From CAZUZD01 sp964624465 (GTDB taxonomy: Bacteria > Planctomycetota > Planctomycetia > Isosphaerales > Isosphaeraceae), in NCBI GenBank assembly GCA_964624465.1, contig CAZUZD010000301.1, positions 1 to 7,510 of the forward strand: a DNA stretch of 7,510 bases, in the 5' to 3' direction. The translations under genes and the position numbers were made by a program. Positions 1 to 6,226 of the stretch are shown one piece after another; within the stretch, counting starts at the first letter, position 1; each line of letters opens with the position of its first letter. Under the pieces are notes generated by a model. It had not been told where the DNA came from. It made no database searches and saw only the letters and a list, made by a program, of their open reading frames with translations.

Positions 1-1
1 G

Positions 2-1717
2 GCCTTCGCCGACCGGCCCTCGCCGCAGGGCGCCGCCCGGGTCACGGCCGGCGGCCTGGCGCCCGTGCCGCCGGGGCTGGCGCACAGCGGGCTGGCGTCG
101 GACCGGCTCAGCGGCGTGCTGCGGTCGCCGACGTTCACGATCACGCAGAAGTTCATCGCCACCCGCGCCTGGGGCAAGGGCGGGCGATTGAACGTGATCG
201 TCGACGGCTTCGAGAAGAACCGCGACCCGATCTACGGCGGCCTCACGGTCGGCATCGACAGCGACCGGCCCCGCTGGTACGTCCAGGACGTGACCATGTG
301 GCTGGGCCATCGCGCCTACCTCGAGATCGCCGACGGCGGCTGGGCCGACTTCGGCGGGGGCGCGACCCGGATCCCGCCCGGCGACGGCTTCGTCGCGGTG
401 GACACCGTCCGGTTCTCCGACAGCCCCGCCGTGGCTCCCGAGGCCACGCCGCTGCCCATCGCCGCGGCCCCCGACGCCCCCGCCGAGGCGCGGGCCCGGG
501 CCTTCGCCGAGGCCGTGATCGGCGGTCAGGCCGGCTGGCTCGCGGGCGAGCCGGTGACCGATGACACGCAGCGGCGTCGGATCGAGGCGCTGGGGTGGCT
601 GATCGAGCGCGGACTGATCCCGCCAGGCACCGGCCCGGGGGCCGACGTGCTGGCCGAACTGCTGGCCCGGCACCGGGCGATCGAGGCCGCGCTGCCGGCC
701 CCCACGATGGCGCCGGCGCTGCTCGACGGGCCGGGCGAGGACGAGTTCCTGCTGGCGCGCGGCAACCCCCGCACGCCGACGCAGCCGGTGCCGCGACGGT
801 TCCTGGAGGTGTTCGCGGGACCCGAGCCCTCGACGGCCGGCGAGCCCGGCAGCGGCCGGCTGGCGCTGGCGCGCCGGATCGTCGACCCGGTCCAGACGCC
901 GCTGCCGTCGCGGGTGATCGTCAACCGGCTCTGGCAGCACCACTTCGGCCGCGGGATCGTGCCCACGCCCGACGACTTCGGCCACATGGGCCAGGCCCCC
1001 AGCGATCCGGCCCTGCTCGACTGGCTGGCGCACGAGCTGACGGTGCAGGGGGGCTCGCTCAAGGCGCTCCACCGGCAGATGGTCACCTCGGCGGCCTACC
1101 GCCAGAGCAGCCGGCCGACCGAGGCCGACGCGGCGACCGACCCCGACAACCGCCTGCTGCACCGCGCCAACCTGCGGCGGCTGGAGGCCGAGTCGCTCCG
1201 CGACGCGATGCTCGCGGTCTCCGGCTCGCTGGCCCCGAAGCTCGGCGGCCCGAGCGTGGCGCCTCACGTCACCGCGTTCATGGACGGCCGGGGCCGGCCG
1301 GGTCAGTCGGGGCCGCTCGACGGCGACGGCCGCCGCACGCTCTACCTGAACGTCCGGCGCAACTTCCTGAACCCCATGCTCCTGGCCTTCGACTTCCCGG
1401 CGCCGTTCACGACCATCGGCCGCCGCAACGTCTCGAACGTACCGGCGCAGGCACTCACGCTCCTGAACGACCCGTTCGTGCTCGAGCAGTCGAACCGCTG
1501 GGCCCGGCGGCTGATCGCCGAGGGGGGGCCGACCGAGCCGCCCACCGACCGCGTCGACCGCATGTACCGCGCCGCCTTCGGCCGCCCGCCCGAGGCGACC
1601 GAGCGGGCCGCGGCGCTGGCGTTCCTCGGCCCCGACGCGCGGCCCGATGACGCCGCCGCGTGGGCCGACCTGGCGCACGTGCTGTTCAACGTCAAGGCGT
1701 TCCTGTTCGTCGACTGA
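2..1717 (+). CDS. DUF1553 domain protein (planctomycete PSD1/DUF1549-DUF1553 family), 5' end outside window
   Basis: This is the C-terminal 571 residues of a larger protein: the frame is open to the window edge, so the GTG at 65 is not the true start. Residues of the fragment about 39-139 form the conserved beta-rich segment usually found between DUF1549 and DUF1553, with VDGFEKNRDPIYGGL and MWLGHRAYLEIADG. An Ala/Pro-rich connector follows to about 285. DUF1553 runs from about 286 to the end, marked by VNRLWQHHFGRGIV (near residues 307-320) and by a later region around FPAPFTTIGRRNVSNVPAQA. Full-length relatives normally begin with a signal peptide, often a planctomycete cytochrome C domain, and DUF1549; those would lie upstream. 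The enzymatic role is not established; an envelope location is inferred from the family. Next comes a DUF1501 gene after 46 bp, the usual operon partner. The family call is firm, the function is not. Confidence 0.93.
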   Translation, partial: AFADRPSPQGAARVTAGGLAPVPPGLAHSGLASDRLSGVLRSPTFTITQKFIATRAWGKGGRLNVIVDGFEKNRDPIYGGLTVGIDSDRPRWYVQDVTMWLGHRAYLEIADGGWADFGGGATRIPPGDGFVAVDTVRFSDSPAVAPEATPLPIAAAPDAPAEARARAFAEAVIGGQAGWLAGEPVTDDTQRRRIEALGWLIERGLIPPGTGPGADVLAELLARHRAIEAALPAPTMAPALLDGPGEDEFLLARGNPRTPTQPVPRRFLEVFAGPEPSTAGEPGSGRLALARRIVDPVQTPLPSRVIVNRLWQHHFGRGIVPTPDDFGHMGQAPSDPALLDWLAHELTVQGGSLKALHRQMVTSAAYRQSSRPTEADAATDPDNRLLHRANLRRLEAESLRDAMLAVSGSLAPKLGGPSVAPHVTAFMDGRGRPGQSGPLDGDGRRTLYLNVRRNFLNPMLLAFDFPAPFTTIGRRNVSNVPAQALTLLNDPFVLEQSNRWARRLIAEGGPTEPPTDRVDRMYRAAFGRPPEATERAAALAFLGPDARPDDAAAWADLAHVLFNVKAFLFVD

Positions 1718-1750
1718 TCCCGCGCCGGGGTCCCCGCGACCGGGGCCCGC

Positions 1751-1756
1751 AGGAGG
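1751..1756 (+). promoter_or_regulatory. Ribosome binding site AGGAGG of the DUF1501 gene
   Basis: A perfect AGGAGG lies 7 nt before the ATG at 1764. It fixes that ATG as the start, even though the frame stays open upstream to 1647 inside the previous gene. Confidence 0.85.
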
Positions 1757-1763
1757 ACTCGCC

Positions 1764-3200
1764 ATGCACTGCGGCCGATTCCAGCCCACGCCGCTCTCGC
1801 GACGGGAGCTGCTCCTGCGCTCGGCCAACGGCTTCGGCGCCCTGGCCCTGACGGCCCTCCTGCGCGAGCCCGCCTACGGTGCCCGGCTGGTCGACACCCC
1901 GCCGCCGGGCGCGGGCCTCGACCCGATGGCGCCCCGGCGGCCGCACTTCGAGCCGAAGGCGAAGTCGGTCATCTTCCTGTTCATGGACGGCGGGCCGTCG
2001 CAGGTCGACACCTTCGACCCCAAGCCCCGGCTCGACCGCGAGCACGGGCGGCCGATCCAGATGAAGGTGCAGCCGACACAGTTCAACAACGTCGGCAATG
2101 TGCTCAAGTGTCCGTGGGCGTTCCGGCAGTACGGCCAGAGCGGCATCCCGGTCAGCGACCTGTTCCCGCACACGGCGCAGTGGGTCGATGAGATGGCGAT
2201 CGTGCGCTCGATGGTCGCCAACTTCTCCGAGCACACGCAGGCCAACTACTTCATGCACACCGGCTCGGGCCTGCAGGGGCGGCCCAGCCACGGCGCGTGG
2301 GTGACGTACGGCCTGGGCAGCGAGTGCCGCGACCTGCCGGGGTTCGTCGTGCTGAACTCGGGCCTGATCCCGCCCGGCGGCGTCGACTGCTTCGGCTCGG
2401 GCTTCCTGCCGGCGTCGTACCAGGGCTCGGTCTTCCGCGCCGGCCAGGAGCCGGTGGCCAACGCCGCGGCCACGCCGGGGCAGGACCGCAAGCGCGAGTT
2501 GCTGCGGACCCTCGACCAGGGCGTGCTCGGCCGGGTGGGGCAGCACGACGCGCTCGAATCGGCGATCGCCAACTACGAGCTGGCCTCGCGGATGCAGACG
2601 GCAATCCCCGACCTGACGGATCTCTCGGGCGAGACCGAGGCCACCAAGAAGCTCTATGGCTTCGACGACCCGTTCCCGGCCACGGCGCTGTACGCGCGGC
2701 AGTGCCTGACGGCGCGCCGGCTGGTGGAGCGCGGGGTGCGGTTCATCGAGGTGCTCTGCCCCAGCGTGGGCGGCGACCGCTGGGACCAGCACAGCAGCCT
2801 CAAGGAAGGCCACGCGAACAACGCCCGCGCCACCGACCGGCCGATCGCCGGCCTGCTGGCCGACCTGAAGGACCGCGGCCTGCTCGACAGCACGCTGGTC
2901 GTCTGGGGCGGCGAGTTCGGCCGCACCCCGATGGCCCAGGGCTCCGACGGCCGCGACCACAACCCCTACGGCTTCACCATGTGGCTGGCCGGCGGCGGCA
3001 TCAAGGGCGGCACGATCCACGGCGCCACCGATGACTACGGCTACCACGCCGTCGAGGACAAGGTCGAGGTGCACGACCTGCACGCGACCATGCTGCACCT
3101 GCTGGGCATGGACCACCAGCGGCTGACGTACCGCTTCGGCGGCCGCGACATGCGCCTGACCGACGTCCACGGCGAGATCATCCGCCCGATCCTCGCCTGA
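1764..3200 (+). CDS. DUF1501 domain-containing protein with twin-arginine signal
   Basis: The product has 478 residues, a normal length for planctomycete DUF1501 proteins. Residues 12-33 form a Tat-type signal: SRRELLL, then the apolar stretch GFGALALTALL. Export of a folded protein across the inner membrane is therefore likely. DUF1501 is related to the alkaline phosphatase/sulfatase superfamily. The core begins around 69 with IFLFMDGGPSQVDTFDPKP (D75, D82, D85). The C-terminal part carries WGGEFGRTP (381-389) and DGRDHNP (395-401), whose Asp and His residues are candidate metal ligands by analogy only. No substrate is known, and a hydrolytic role is inference. The start is set by the AGGAGG at 1751. 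The gene sits 46 bp behind the DUF1553 gene with no promoter or terminator recognised between them, so co-transcription is likely. The opening MHCGRF...LSRRELLLRSANGFG matches the typical planctomycete N-terminus of this family. Confidence 0.95.
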   Translation: MHCGRFQPTPLSRRELLLRSANGFGALALTALLREPAYGARLVDTPPPGAGLDPMAPRRPHFEPKAKSVIFLFMDGGPSQVDTFDPKPRLDREHGRPIQMKVQPTQFNNVGNVLKCPWAFRQYGQSGIPVSDLFPHTAQWVDEMAIVRSMVANFSEHTQANYFMHTGSGLQGRPSHGAWVTYGLGSECRDLPGFVVLNSGLIPPGGVDCFGSGFLPASYQGSVFRAGQEPVANAAATPGQDRKRELLRTLDQGVLGRVGQHDALESAIANYELASRMQTAIPDLTDLSGETEATKKLYGFDDPFPATALYARQCLTARRLVERGVRFIEVLCPSVGGDRWDQHSSLKEGHANNARATDRPIAGLLADLKDRGLLDSTLVVWGGEFGRTPMAQGSDGRDHNPYGFTMWLAGGGIKGGTIHGATDDYGYHAVEDKVEVHDLHATMLHLLGMDHQRLTYRFGGRDMRLTDVHGEIIRPILA

Positions 3201-3258
3201 CCGCGCTCGCAGCGGGGACCCACGCCCCCGGTTTCGTCGGGCGGAGGCCGCCGAGCCC

Positions 3259-3289
3259 GTCGGATTTCGCTCCGCTCATCCAACCTACG
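3259..3289 (-). repeat. REP-like imperfect palindrome
   Basis: Seven-base arms at 3259-3265 and 3278-3284 pair on the minus strand as GTTGGAT and ATCCGAC with one G·T wobble, around a GAGCGGAGCGAA core. The minus strand opens with CGTAGGTTGGATGAGCG. From memory this resembles dispersed intergenic palindromes beginning GTAGGTTGG in many bacteria, but no genome copy count is possible here. It lies 58 bp after the DUF1501 stop codon. Confidence 0.5.
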
Positions 3290-3308
3290 GGAGGGGAACC
3301 ACCGGGGT

Positions 3309-3337
3309 GCCCGGGTTCCGCGGAGCGGAGCCCGGAT
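3309..3337 (+). repeat. Second REP-like palindrome
   Basis: An 11-bp stem joins 3311-3321 to 3325-3335, with one T·G wobble and a 3-nt loop. The arms read CCGGGTTCCGC and GCGGAGCCCGG. It shares the octamer GCGGAGCG with the element at 3259-3289 but in the opposite orientation, as in paired REP elements. It could also help to terminate the DUF1501 transcript, although no T-run follows. Confidence 0.45.
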
Positions 3338-3343
3338 CCTGCG

Positions 3344-3551
3344 GCGCCGGACTTTGAGAGACCACATGGAGTGGTCCGGGCGCAGCGTGGCTTTGGAGCC
3401 CACAGGCGGCGACCCTGAAACCTGCGGGAGGCCACCACCTCGTGGCCGCACCTCACCGGAATGGGGCAGGCCCGCAAGCGGCAATCCGAGGGAGACCGTG
3501 GCGCAATGCCCAGGGGCCGGCCGGAACGCATGGTTCCGGCCGGCCCCTGGG
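3344..3551 (+). ncRNA. Candidate structured RNA ending in a strong hairpin (unidentified)
   Basis: No convincing gene occupies this stretch, but it is dense in short stems. GACCAC/GTGGTC closes 3360-3376 with a 5-nt loop. GTGGCT pairs with AGCCCAC at 3387-3403 with one bulged C. CCTGC 3421-3425 pairs with GCAGG 3466-3470 and encloses two further hairpins, GGCCAC/GTGGCC at 3430-3447 and CCTCA/TGGGG at 3451-3466 (sharing base 3466). GCGCCGG at 3344-3350 can pair with CC and GGCGC at 3496-3504 and would close the whole. A 19-bp hairpin ends it at 3509-3551. I could not match it to 6S, SRP, RNase P, tmRNA or a known riboswitch. It could be a free-standing RNA, a structured 3' UTR of the DUF1501 message, or chance pairing in GC-rich DNA. 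No promoter was recognised. Confidence 0.3.
3509..3551 (+). terminator. Perfect 19-bp hairpin, probable terminator between convergent genes
   Basis: The arms at 3509-3527 and 3533-3551 are perfectly complementary (CCCAGGGGCCGGCCGGAAC on the left) around the 5-nt loop GCATG. The following bases, GTTGATCGATGTTGT, are only mildly T-rich, and the other side has no T-run, so it is not a textbook intrinsic terminator. It lies about 105 bp past the RRM stop codon and 308 bp past the DUF1501 stop, so it could block transcription from both sides. Confidence 0.6.
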
Positions 3552-3593
3552 GTTGATCGATGTTGTCGAGTCCGGCTCAGCAGGACTGAGGAC

Positions 3594-3622
3594 CCGGGCT
3601 CAGCGAAGATTGCCGAACCCGG
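3594..3622 (-). terminator. Weak hairpin downstream of the RRM gene
   Basis: On the minus strand, CCGGGTTCGGC and GCTGAGCCCGG form an 11-bp stem with two G·T wobbles and a 7-nt loop. It starts 34 bp after the RRM stop codon. No T-run follows on the minus strand, so it may be an mRNA 3'-end stabiliser or a diverged REP-like unit instead. Confidence 0.3.
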
Positions 3623-3656
3623 AGGTCATCAGACTGCGTGATCGCGGGGGGATGGA

Positions 3657-4064
3657 TCAATAACGGCCGCCGCCGTAGCCACCACCACCGCCACCACCGT
3701 AGCCGCCACCACCGCCGTAGCCGCCGCCACCGCCGCCGCGACGGCCACCGCCGCCACCGCCGCCGTAGCCGCCACCACCGCCGCCACCGTAGCCGCCGCC
3801 GCCACCGCTGCGGGGCTCACGAGGCTTGGCCTCGTTGACCGTCAGGCGACGGCCCTGATGATCCTGATCGTGCAGGGCGTTGATGGCCGCCTGGGCCTCA
3901 GCGTCGCTGCTCATCTCGACGAAACCAAAGCCCTTGCTGCGGCCGGTGTCGCGATCGGTGATGACCTGGGCACTCTGAACGGTGCCGAACTCGGAGAAGA
4001 GAGTCTCGAGGTCGCTGCTCGAGACCCCGTACGTCAGATTCCCCACGTAAAGCTTCTTGCCCAC
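3657..4064 (-). CDS. RRM-type RNA-binding protein with glycine-rich tail
   Basis: The 135-residue protein has a single RNA recognition motif at about residues 4-80. RNP2 is LYVGNL (5-10) and RNP1 is KGFGFVEM (44-51), canonical except for Met in place of the last aromatic residue. A short PREPRS linker leads to a tail of Gly runs broken by Tyr and an RR pair (86-135). It should bind single-stranded RNA in the cytoplasm. Similar short RRM-Gly proteins in cyanobacteria are cold-induced, and an RNA-chaperone role is inferred from that. The start is the GTG at 4064, with GAGGAG 7 nt upstream, and the RRM begins at once. The frame continues upstream to an ATG at 4223, but that added stretch is Pro/Arg-rich, unlike an RRM leader, and contains the ribosome binding site. 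It is a single-gene unit, convergent with the DUF1501 operon. Confidence 0.93.
   Translation of the reverse strand: MGKKLYVGNLTYGVSSSDLETLFSEFGTVQSAQVITDRDTGRSKGFGFVEMSSDAEAQAAINALHDQDHQGRRLTVNEAKPREPRSGGGGGYGGGGGGGYGGGGGGGRRGGGGGGYGGGGGYGGGGGGGYGGGRY
3660..3809 (-). repeat. Low-complexity GGN-codon tract encoding the Gly/Tyr-rich tail
   Basis: This 150-bp stretch is almost entirely GGC, GGT and GGA codons on the minus strand, broken by TAC or TAT (Tyr) and by one CGT-CGC (Arg-Arg) pair. Blocks of GGNTACGGN recur at uneven spacing. Such tracts are prone to slippage, so repeat number may differ between strains and the assembly may be unreliable here. Confidence 0.85.
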
Positions 4065-4071
4065 CGTGAAA

Positions 4072-4077
4072 CTCCTC
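4072..4077 (-). promoter_or_regulatory. Ribosome binding site GAGGAG of the RRM gene
   Basis: GAGGAG on the minus strand lies 7 nt before the GTG start at 4064. It is the reason for preferring this GTG to the longer ATG start at 4223. Confidence 0.8.
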
Positions 4078-4223
4078 GAAAGGCAGGACTCCCGACGCTC
4101 GGGCGCCGGGACAACAGGACAGGGACGGGCCGCGGCGGGCGGCCCAACCGGTGGGAAGGCGAGAGAGGCAGGCGCTGGCCAATTCCACGGGGGAATCACG
4201 TCGCAGTCTCTTCCGTATTCCAA

Positions 4224-4261
4224 CCTGCGATAGTATAGGCGTCACCCCGTTCCAGCGATAG
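4224..4261. repeat. Direct repeat flanking the RRM core promoter
   Basis: CCTGCGATAG at 4224-4233 and CCAGCGATAG at 4252-4261 match at 9 of 10 bases and start 28 bp apart. One copy overlaps the putative -10 box and the other covers the -35 position of the predicted minus-strand promoter. This could be a paired operator or chance similarity; no regulator is identified. Confidence 0.4.
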
Positions 4262-4271
4262 GCTATTTTTT
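4232..4271 (-). promoter_or_regulatory. Putative sigma-70-type promoter of the RRM gene
   Basis: On the minus strand, TATACT (4232-4237) matches the -10 consensus TATAAT at five of six bases. The -35 position at 17-bp spacing (4255-4260, TATCGC) is a poor match. A run of six A (4266-4271) lies where an UP element would be expected, about 41-46 bp before the inferred start near 4225. This is one of the few AT-rich spots in the window. The message would carry a 5' leader of about 160 nt, as seen in some cold-shock genes. Confidence 0.5.
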
Positions 4272-4679
4272 CATCGCCACGGCAAATCTTGAGCGCACCA
4301 TGCGCGTCGATGATCCTCCGGGACGGGACCGCCGGCGAATCCCCGCAAAAACCCGGGGGAAAGCGCGATATCTCGCCCCGCCGCGGCGGCGATCCGGGGC
4401 CCCGCCGGGGCCGACTGCCGGGTCCAGTTCGTGCGATTTCTCGGCGAAACCGGGCCGTCGTGGTCGAGTTTTCGGATCGGCGCTGGACGCCCGGCCGGCC
4501 CGGCGGTAGGCTCGGCGTTTGATCCATCAGCGCAGCCCGACAGCTCAATGACCTGCGCATCTCGATGCTGAACCTGCGTGCCCGCCCCGGAACGGCGTGC
4601 ACGTCCGAGCGGAGAGGGCCCGCGGCACCGTCCATCCGGCGTTGCTTGCCGCCACGGGCCCGTCGCCAGGAGCACGGAC
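4272..4679. other. GC-rich intergenic region with no supported gene
   Basis: These 408 bp separate the divergent RRM and 180-aa genes. Open frames run through here on both strands, but their products are Arg/Pro/Gly-rich with no recognisable domain. GC-rich inverted stretches occur near 4376-4420 without a T-run. Another GCGATA lies at 4365-4370. I see no convincing promoter for the gene at 4680; TTGATC at 4519-4524 has no good -10 partner. Confidence 0.6.
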
Positions 4680-5222
4680 ATGAACGACCTGATCACGGCC
4701 ACCGGCCGGGACGTTCGCCGCGTCCCCGTCGCGGAGGCGGCCCTGCGGGCCGAGCTGAGCTACTGCCAGGGGGCGTACGACCTGTTCCTCGACGCCGAGG
4801 AGCCGCAGCTCCAGCACACGATCGCCCACTACGGCGCCCTGGAATTCGCCCTCGTCGTCGAGGAGCCGCTGCTCCTGCTCGGCTTCCGCTTCGGCGCCGC
4901 CGAGCCCTGGAGCCTGGCCCCGCTGCGGTGCCCGAGCCGGCTCCGGCCCGACTACCTGCCGCCCGACGCGCGCGACGATCGCGCCCTGCTGGCCATCACC
5001 CAGACCGACGGCCACGGCCAGCCCATCCCGCCGGCGCCCGTGCGGGTCATCACCCTGCCGCTGGACTTCTCCCGGGTCCTCAACGAGGCCACCCGCTCGC
5101 GGCTCCGCATGTCGGTCGACCCCCGCGACGAGGCCCGCACCCGCGCCAACCTTGGCCGCCGCTTCCCCACCGCGGGGTCCCTGATCGCCCGCGCCCAGGC
5201 CCGCTGCACCGTGCCGGCCTGA
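4680..5222 (+). CDS. Hypothetical protein, 180 aa, unrecognised
   Basis: I do not recognise this family. AGGAG at 4668-4672 lies 7 nt before the ATG at 4680, which sets the start; the frame is open upstream to 4578, but that part is Arg/Pro-rich. The codons have strongly GC-rich third positions, as in the neighbouring genes, so coding is likely. The protein is cytoplasmic by appearance, with no signal peptide and no clear membrane helix. Features seen are ELSYCQGAYDLFL (25-37), a hydrophobic stretch ALEFALVVEEPLLLLGFRFG (53-72) that looks like beta strands rather than a helix, a Pro-rich middle (QPIPPAPV), and an Arg-rich C-terminal third. It is divergent from the RRM gene and convergent with the ABC operon, 158 bp from it. 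A role cannot be assigned. Confidence 0.8.
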   Translation: MNDLITATGRDVRRVPVAEAALRAELSYCQGAYDLFLDAEEPQLQHTIAHYGALEFALVVEEPLLLLGFRFGAAEPWSLAPLRCPSRLRPDYLPPDARDDRALLAITQTDGHGQPIPPAPVRVITLPLDFSRVLNEATRSRLRMSVDPRDEARTRANLGRRFPTAGSLIARAQARCTVPA

Positions 5223-5380
5223 GCCCGCCGCCACACCCACCGGTCGGGCGGAGCCCCGGCCTCGCTCGTGCCTGGCCGCGGCGGGGCGGCTCGGAGCCGG
5301 ACCCGCCCGCAACCGTCGGCCCACGGGAGCGGCACCATGGCCCGCCCCCCCACGCCCGAGCGGCGCCGCGGATCCGATCC

Positions 5381-6226
5381 TCAGGTGGATTCGGGCGTCT
5401 TGACCCGGAATTCGCGGAGCGAGAAGCTCACCGCCGCGATCGCCGTCAGCAGGGCCGCGACGCCCAGCAGGGTCGCGATGCAGGCGACCGCCGTGGGCGC
5501 CTCGGCCAGGTCGATCGACCAGCCCAGGTCGGGTAGCTCCATCCAGCGCCTGGCCAGCACGCGGGCGTAGTACGTCACCGTCGCCTTGCGAAAGATGAAG
5601 TCGATGTTCGCCAGCACGCCCTCGAACGTGATGATGTACACCACCCCGACGACCAGCGCCTTGCGGACGAACAGGCCGACGATGCCGAAGATCGCGTTGT
5701 ATGCCACCAGGGCCAGCGCGAAGACCGCCGGGGCCGGCAGCCGGCCGCGCAGCACGGCGGCGAAGTCGGGCTCCTGCCAGTAGATCACCGCCTCGGTCAG
5801 GATCGTGAAGACCGCCGCCAGCGCCGCGGTCACGACGATCGTGGCGGCCAGCTTGGCCACGTAGATCGACCACCGCGGCAGCGGCCGGAGCATCAGGTAC
5901 GTCAGCGTCTGCTCCTCGACCTCGTCCTGGATGATCCCCGGCGCATACAGCAGCGCCGTCATCGGAATCAGCACGGTGAACATGAGGTTGAAGATCAGCA
6001 CCGGCTCGGCCTCGGCCGGCTTGAAGTAGCCGAACTGCCGGATCAGGATCACCAGCGCGATCGGCAGCAGGTACAGGCCGACGAGCACCAGCAGCCGCAC
6101 CGTGCGCACCTGACGGGCGACGGTCATGGTGAAGAGCGTCCCGATGGCGCCCAGGTTGGGGCGGTTCGAGAGCACGGGCACCGCCACGGGCGCGGCGGGG
6201 GTGATCGGGCTCGGGCTGAAGCTCAT
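5381..6226 (-). CDS. ABC-2 type transporter permease
   Basis: This 281-residue integral membrane protein has about six predicted helices: roughly 44-62, 77-99, 124-150, 165-187, 189-208 and 245-268. After the second comes DEVEEQTLTYLMLRPLPRW (101-119), typical of the cytoplasmic coupling region of ABC-2 exporters. It should form the membrane channel driven by the ATPase encoded just upstream. A Pro/Ala-rich segment of about 20 residues precedes the first helix. The ATG at 6226 overlaps the ATPase stop as ATGA, and there is only a weak ribosome binding site, which points to translational coupling. The frame stays open upstream to 6448, inside the ATPase gene, but that stretch is a shadow. Direction is presumably export; the substrate is unknown. 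Confidence 0.92.
   Translation of the reverse strand: MSFSPSPITPAAPVAVPVLSNRPNLGAIGTLFTMTVARQVRTVRLLVLVGLYLLPIALVILIRQFGYFKPAEAEPVLIFNLMFTVLIPMTALLYAPGIIQDEVEEQTLTYLMLRPLPRWSIYVAKLAATIVVTAALAAVFTILTEAVIYWQEPDFAAVLRGRLPAPAVFALALVAYNAIFGIVGLFVRKALVVGVVYIITFEGVLANIDFIFRKATVTYYARVLARRWMELPDLGWSIDLAEAPTAVACIATLLGVAALLTAIAAVSFSLREFRVKTPEST

Noticed and set aside
65..67. GTG as the start of the DUF1553 protein
   Set aside because: The frame is open back to the window edge with protein-like sequence, and the family is much longer, so the true start is upstream.
595..1650. Second + strand frame inside the DUF1553 gene (351 codons)
   Set aside because: The product is low-complexity Arg/Ala/Pro/Gly, typical of a shifted frame in GC-rich DNA, while the overlapping frame has clear family motifs.
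1692..3170. Long minus-strand open frame (492 codons) opposite the DUF1501 gene
   Set aside because: It is antisense to a firmly identified gene. Its product is Val/Ala/Arg/His-rich with no domain, as expected from the complement of GC-rich codons.
3387..3430. ACCCTGAAACCTG resembling part of a TPP riboswitch
   Set aside because: The CTGAGA element expected shortly before it and the downstream GGATAATGCCAGCG-like part are missing, and no thiamine gene follows.
3344..3510. Possible 6S, SRP, RNase P or tmRNA
   Set aside because: No SRP GGAAGGAAGCAGCC-type core, no RNase P GAGGAAAGTCC, no tmRNA ends, and the fold is branched instead of the single long rod of 6S. None can be supported by eye.
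3354..3663. Small + strand frames (73 and 95 codons) across the candidate RNA
   Set aside because: There is no ribosome binding site, the composition does not look like a protein, and they run through the perfect hairpin.
3898..4702. Minus-strand frames over the region upstream of the RRM gene
   Set aside because: They overlap the RRM gene and promoter region and the 5' end of the 180-aa gene. The products are Arg/Pro/Ser-rich without domains, and no good ribosome binding site was seen.
5253..5287. Hairpin GCCCCG/CGGGGC between the 180-aa gene and the permease gene
   Set aside because: The stem is only 6 bp with a large imperfect interior and no T-run, so it is not distinguishable from chance in this GC-rich stretch.
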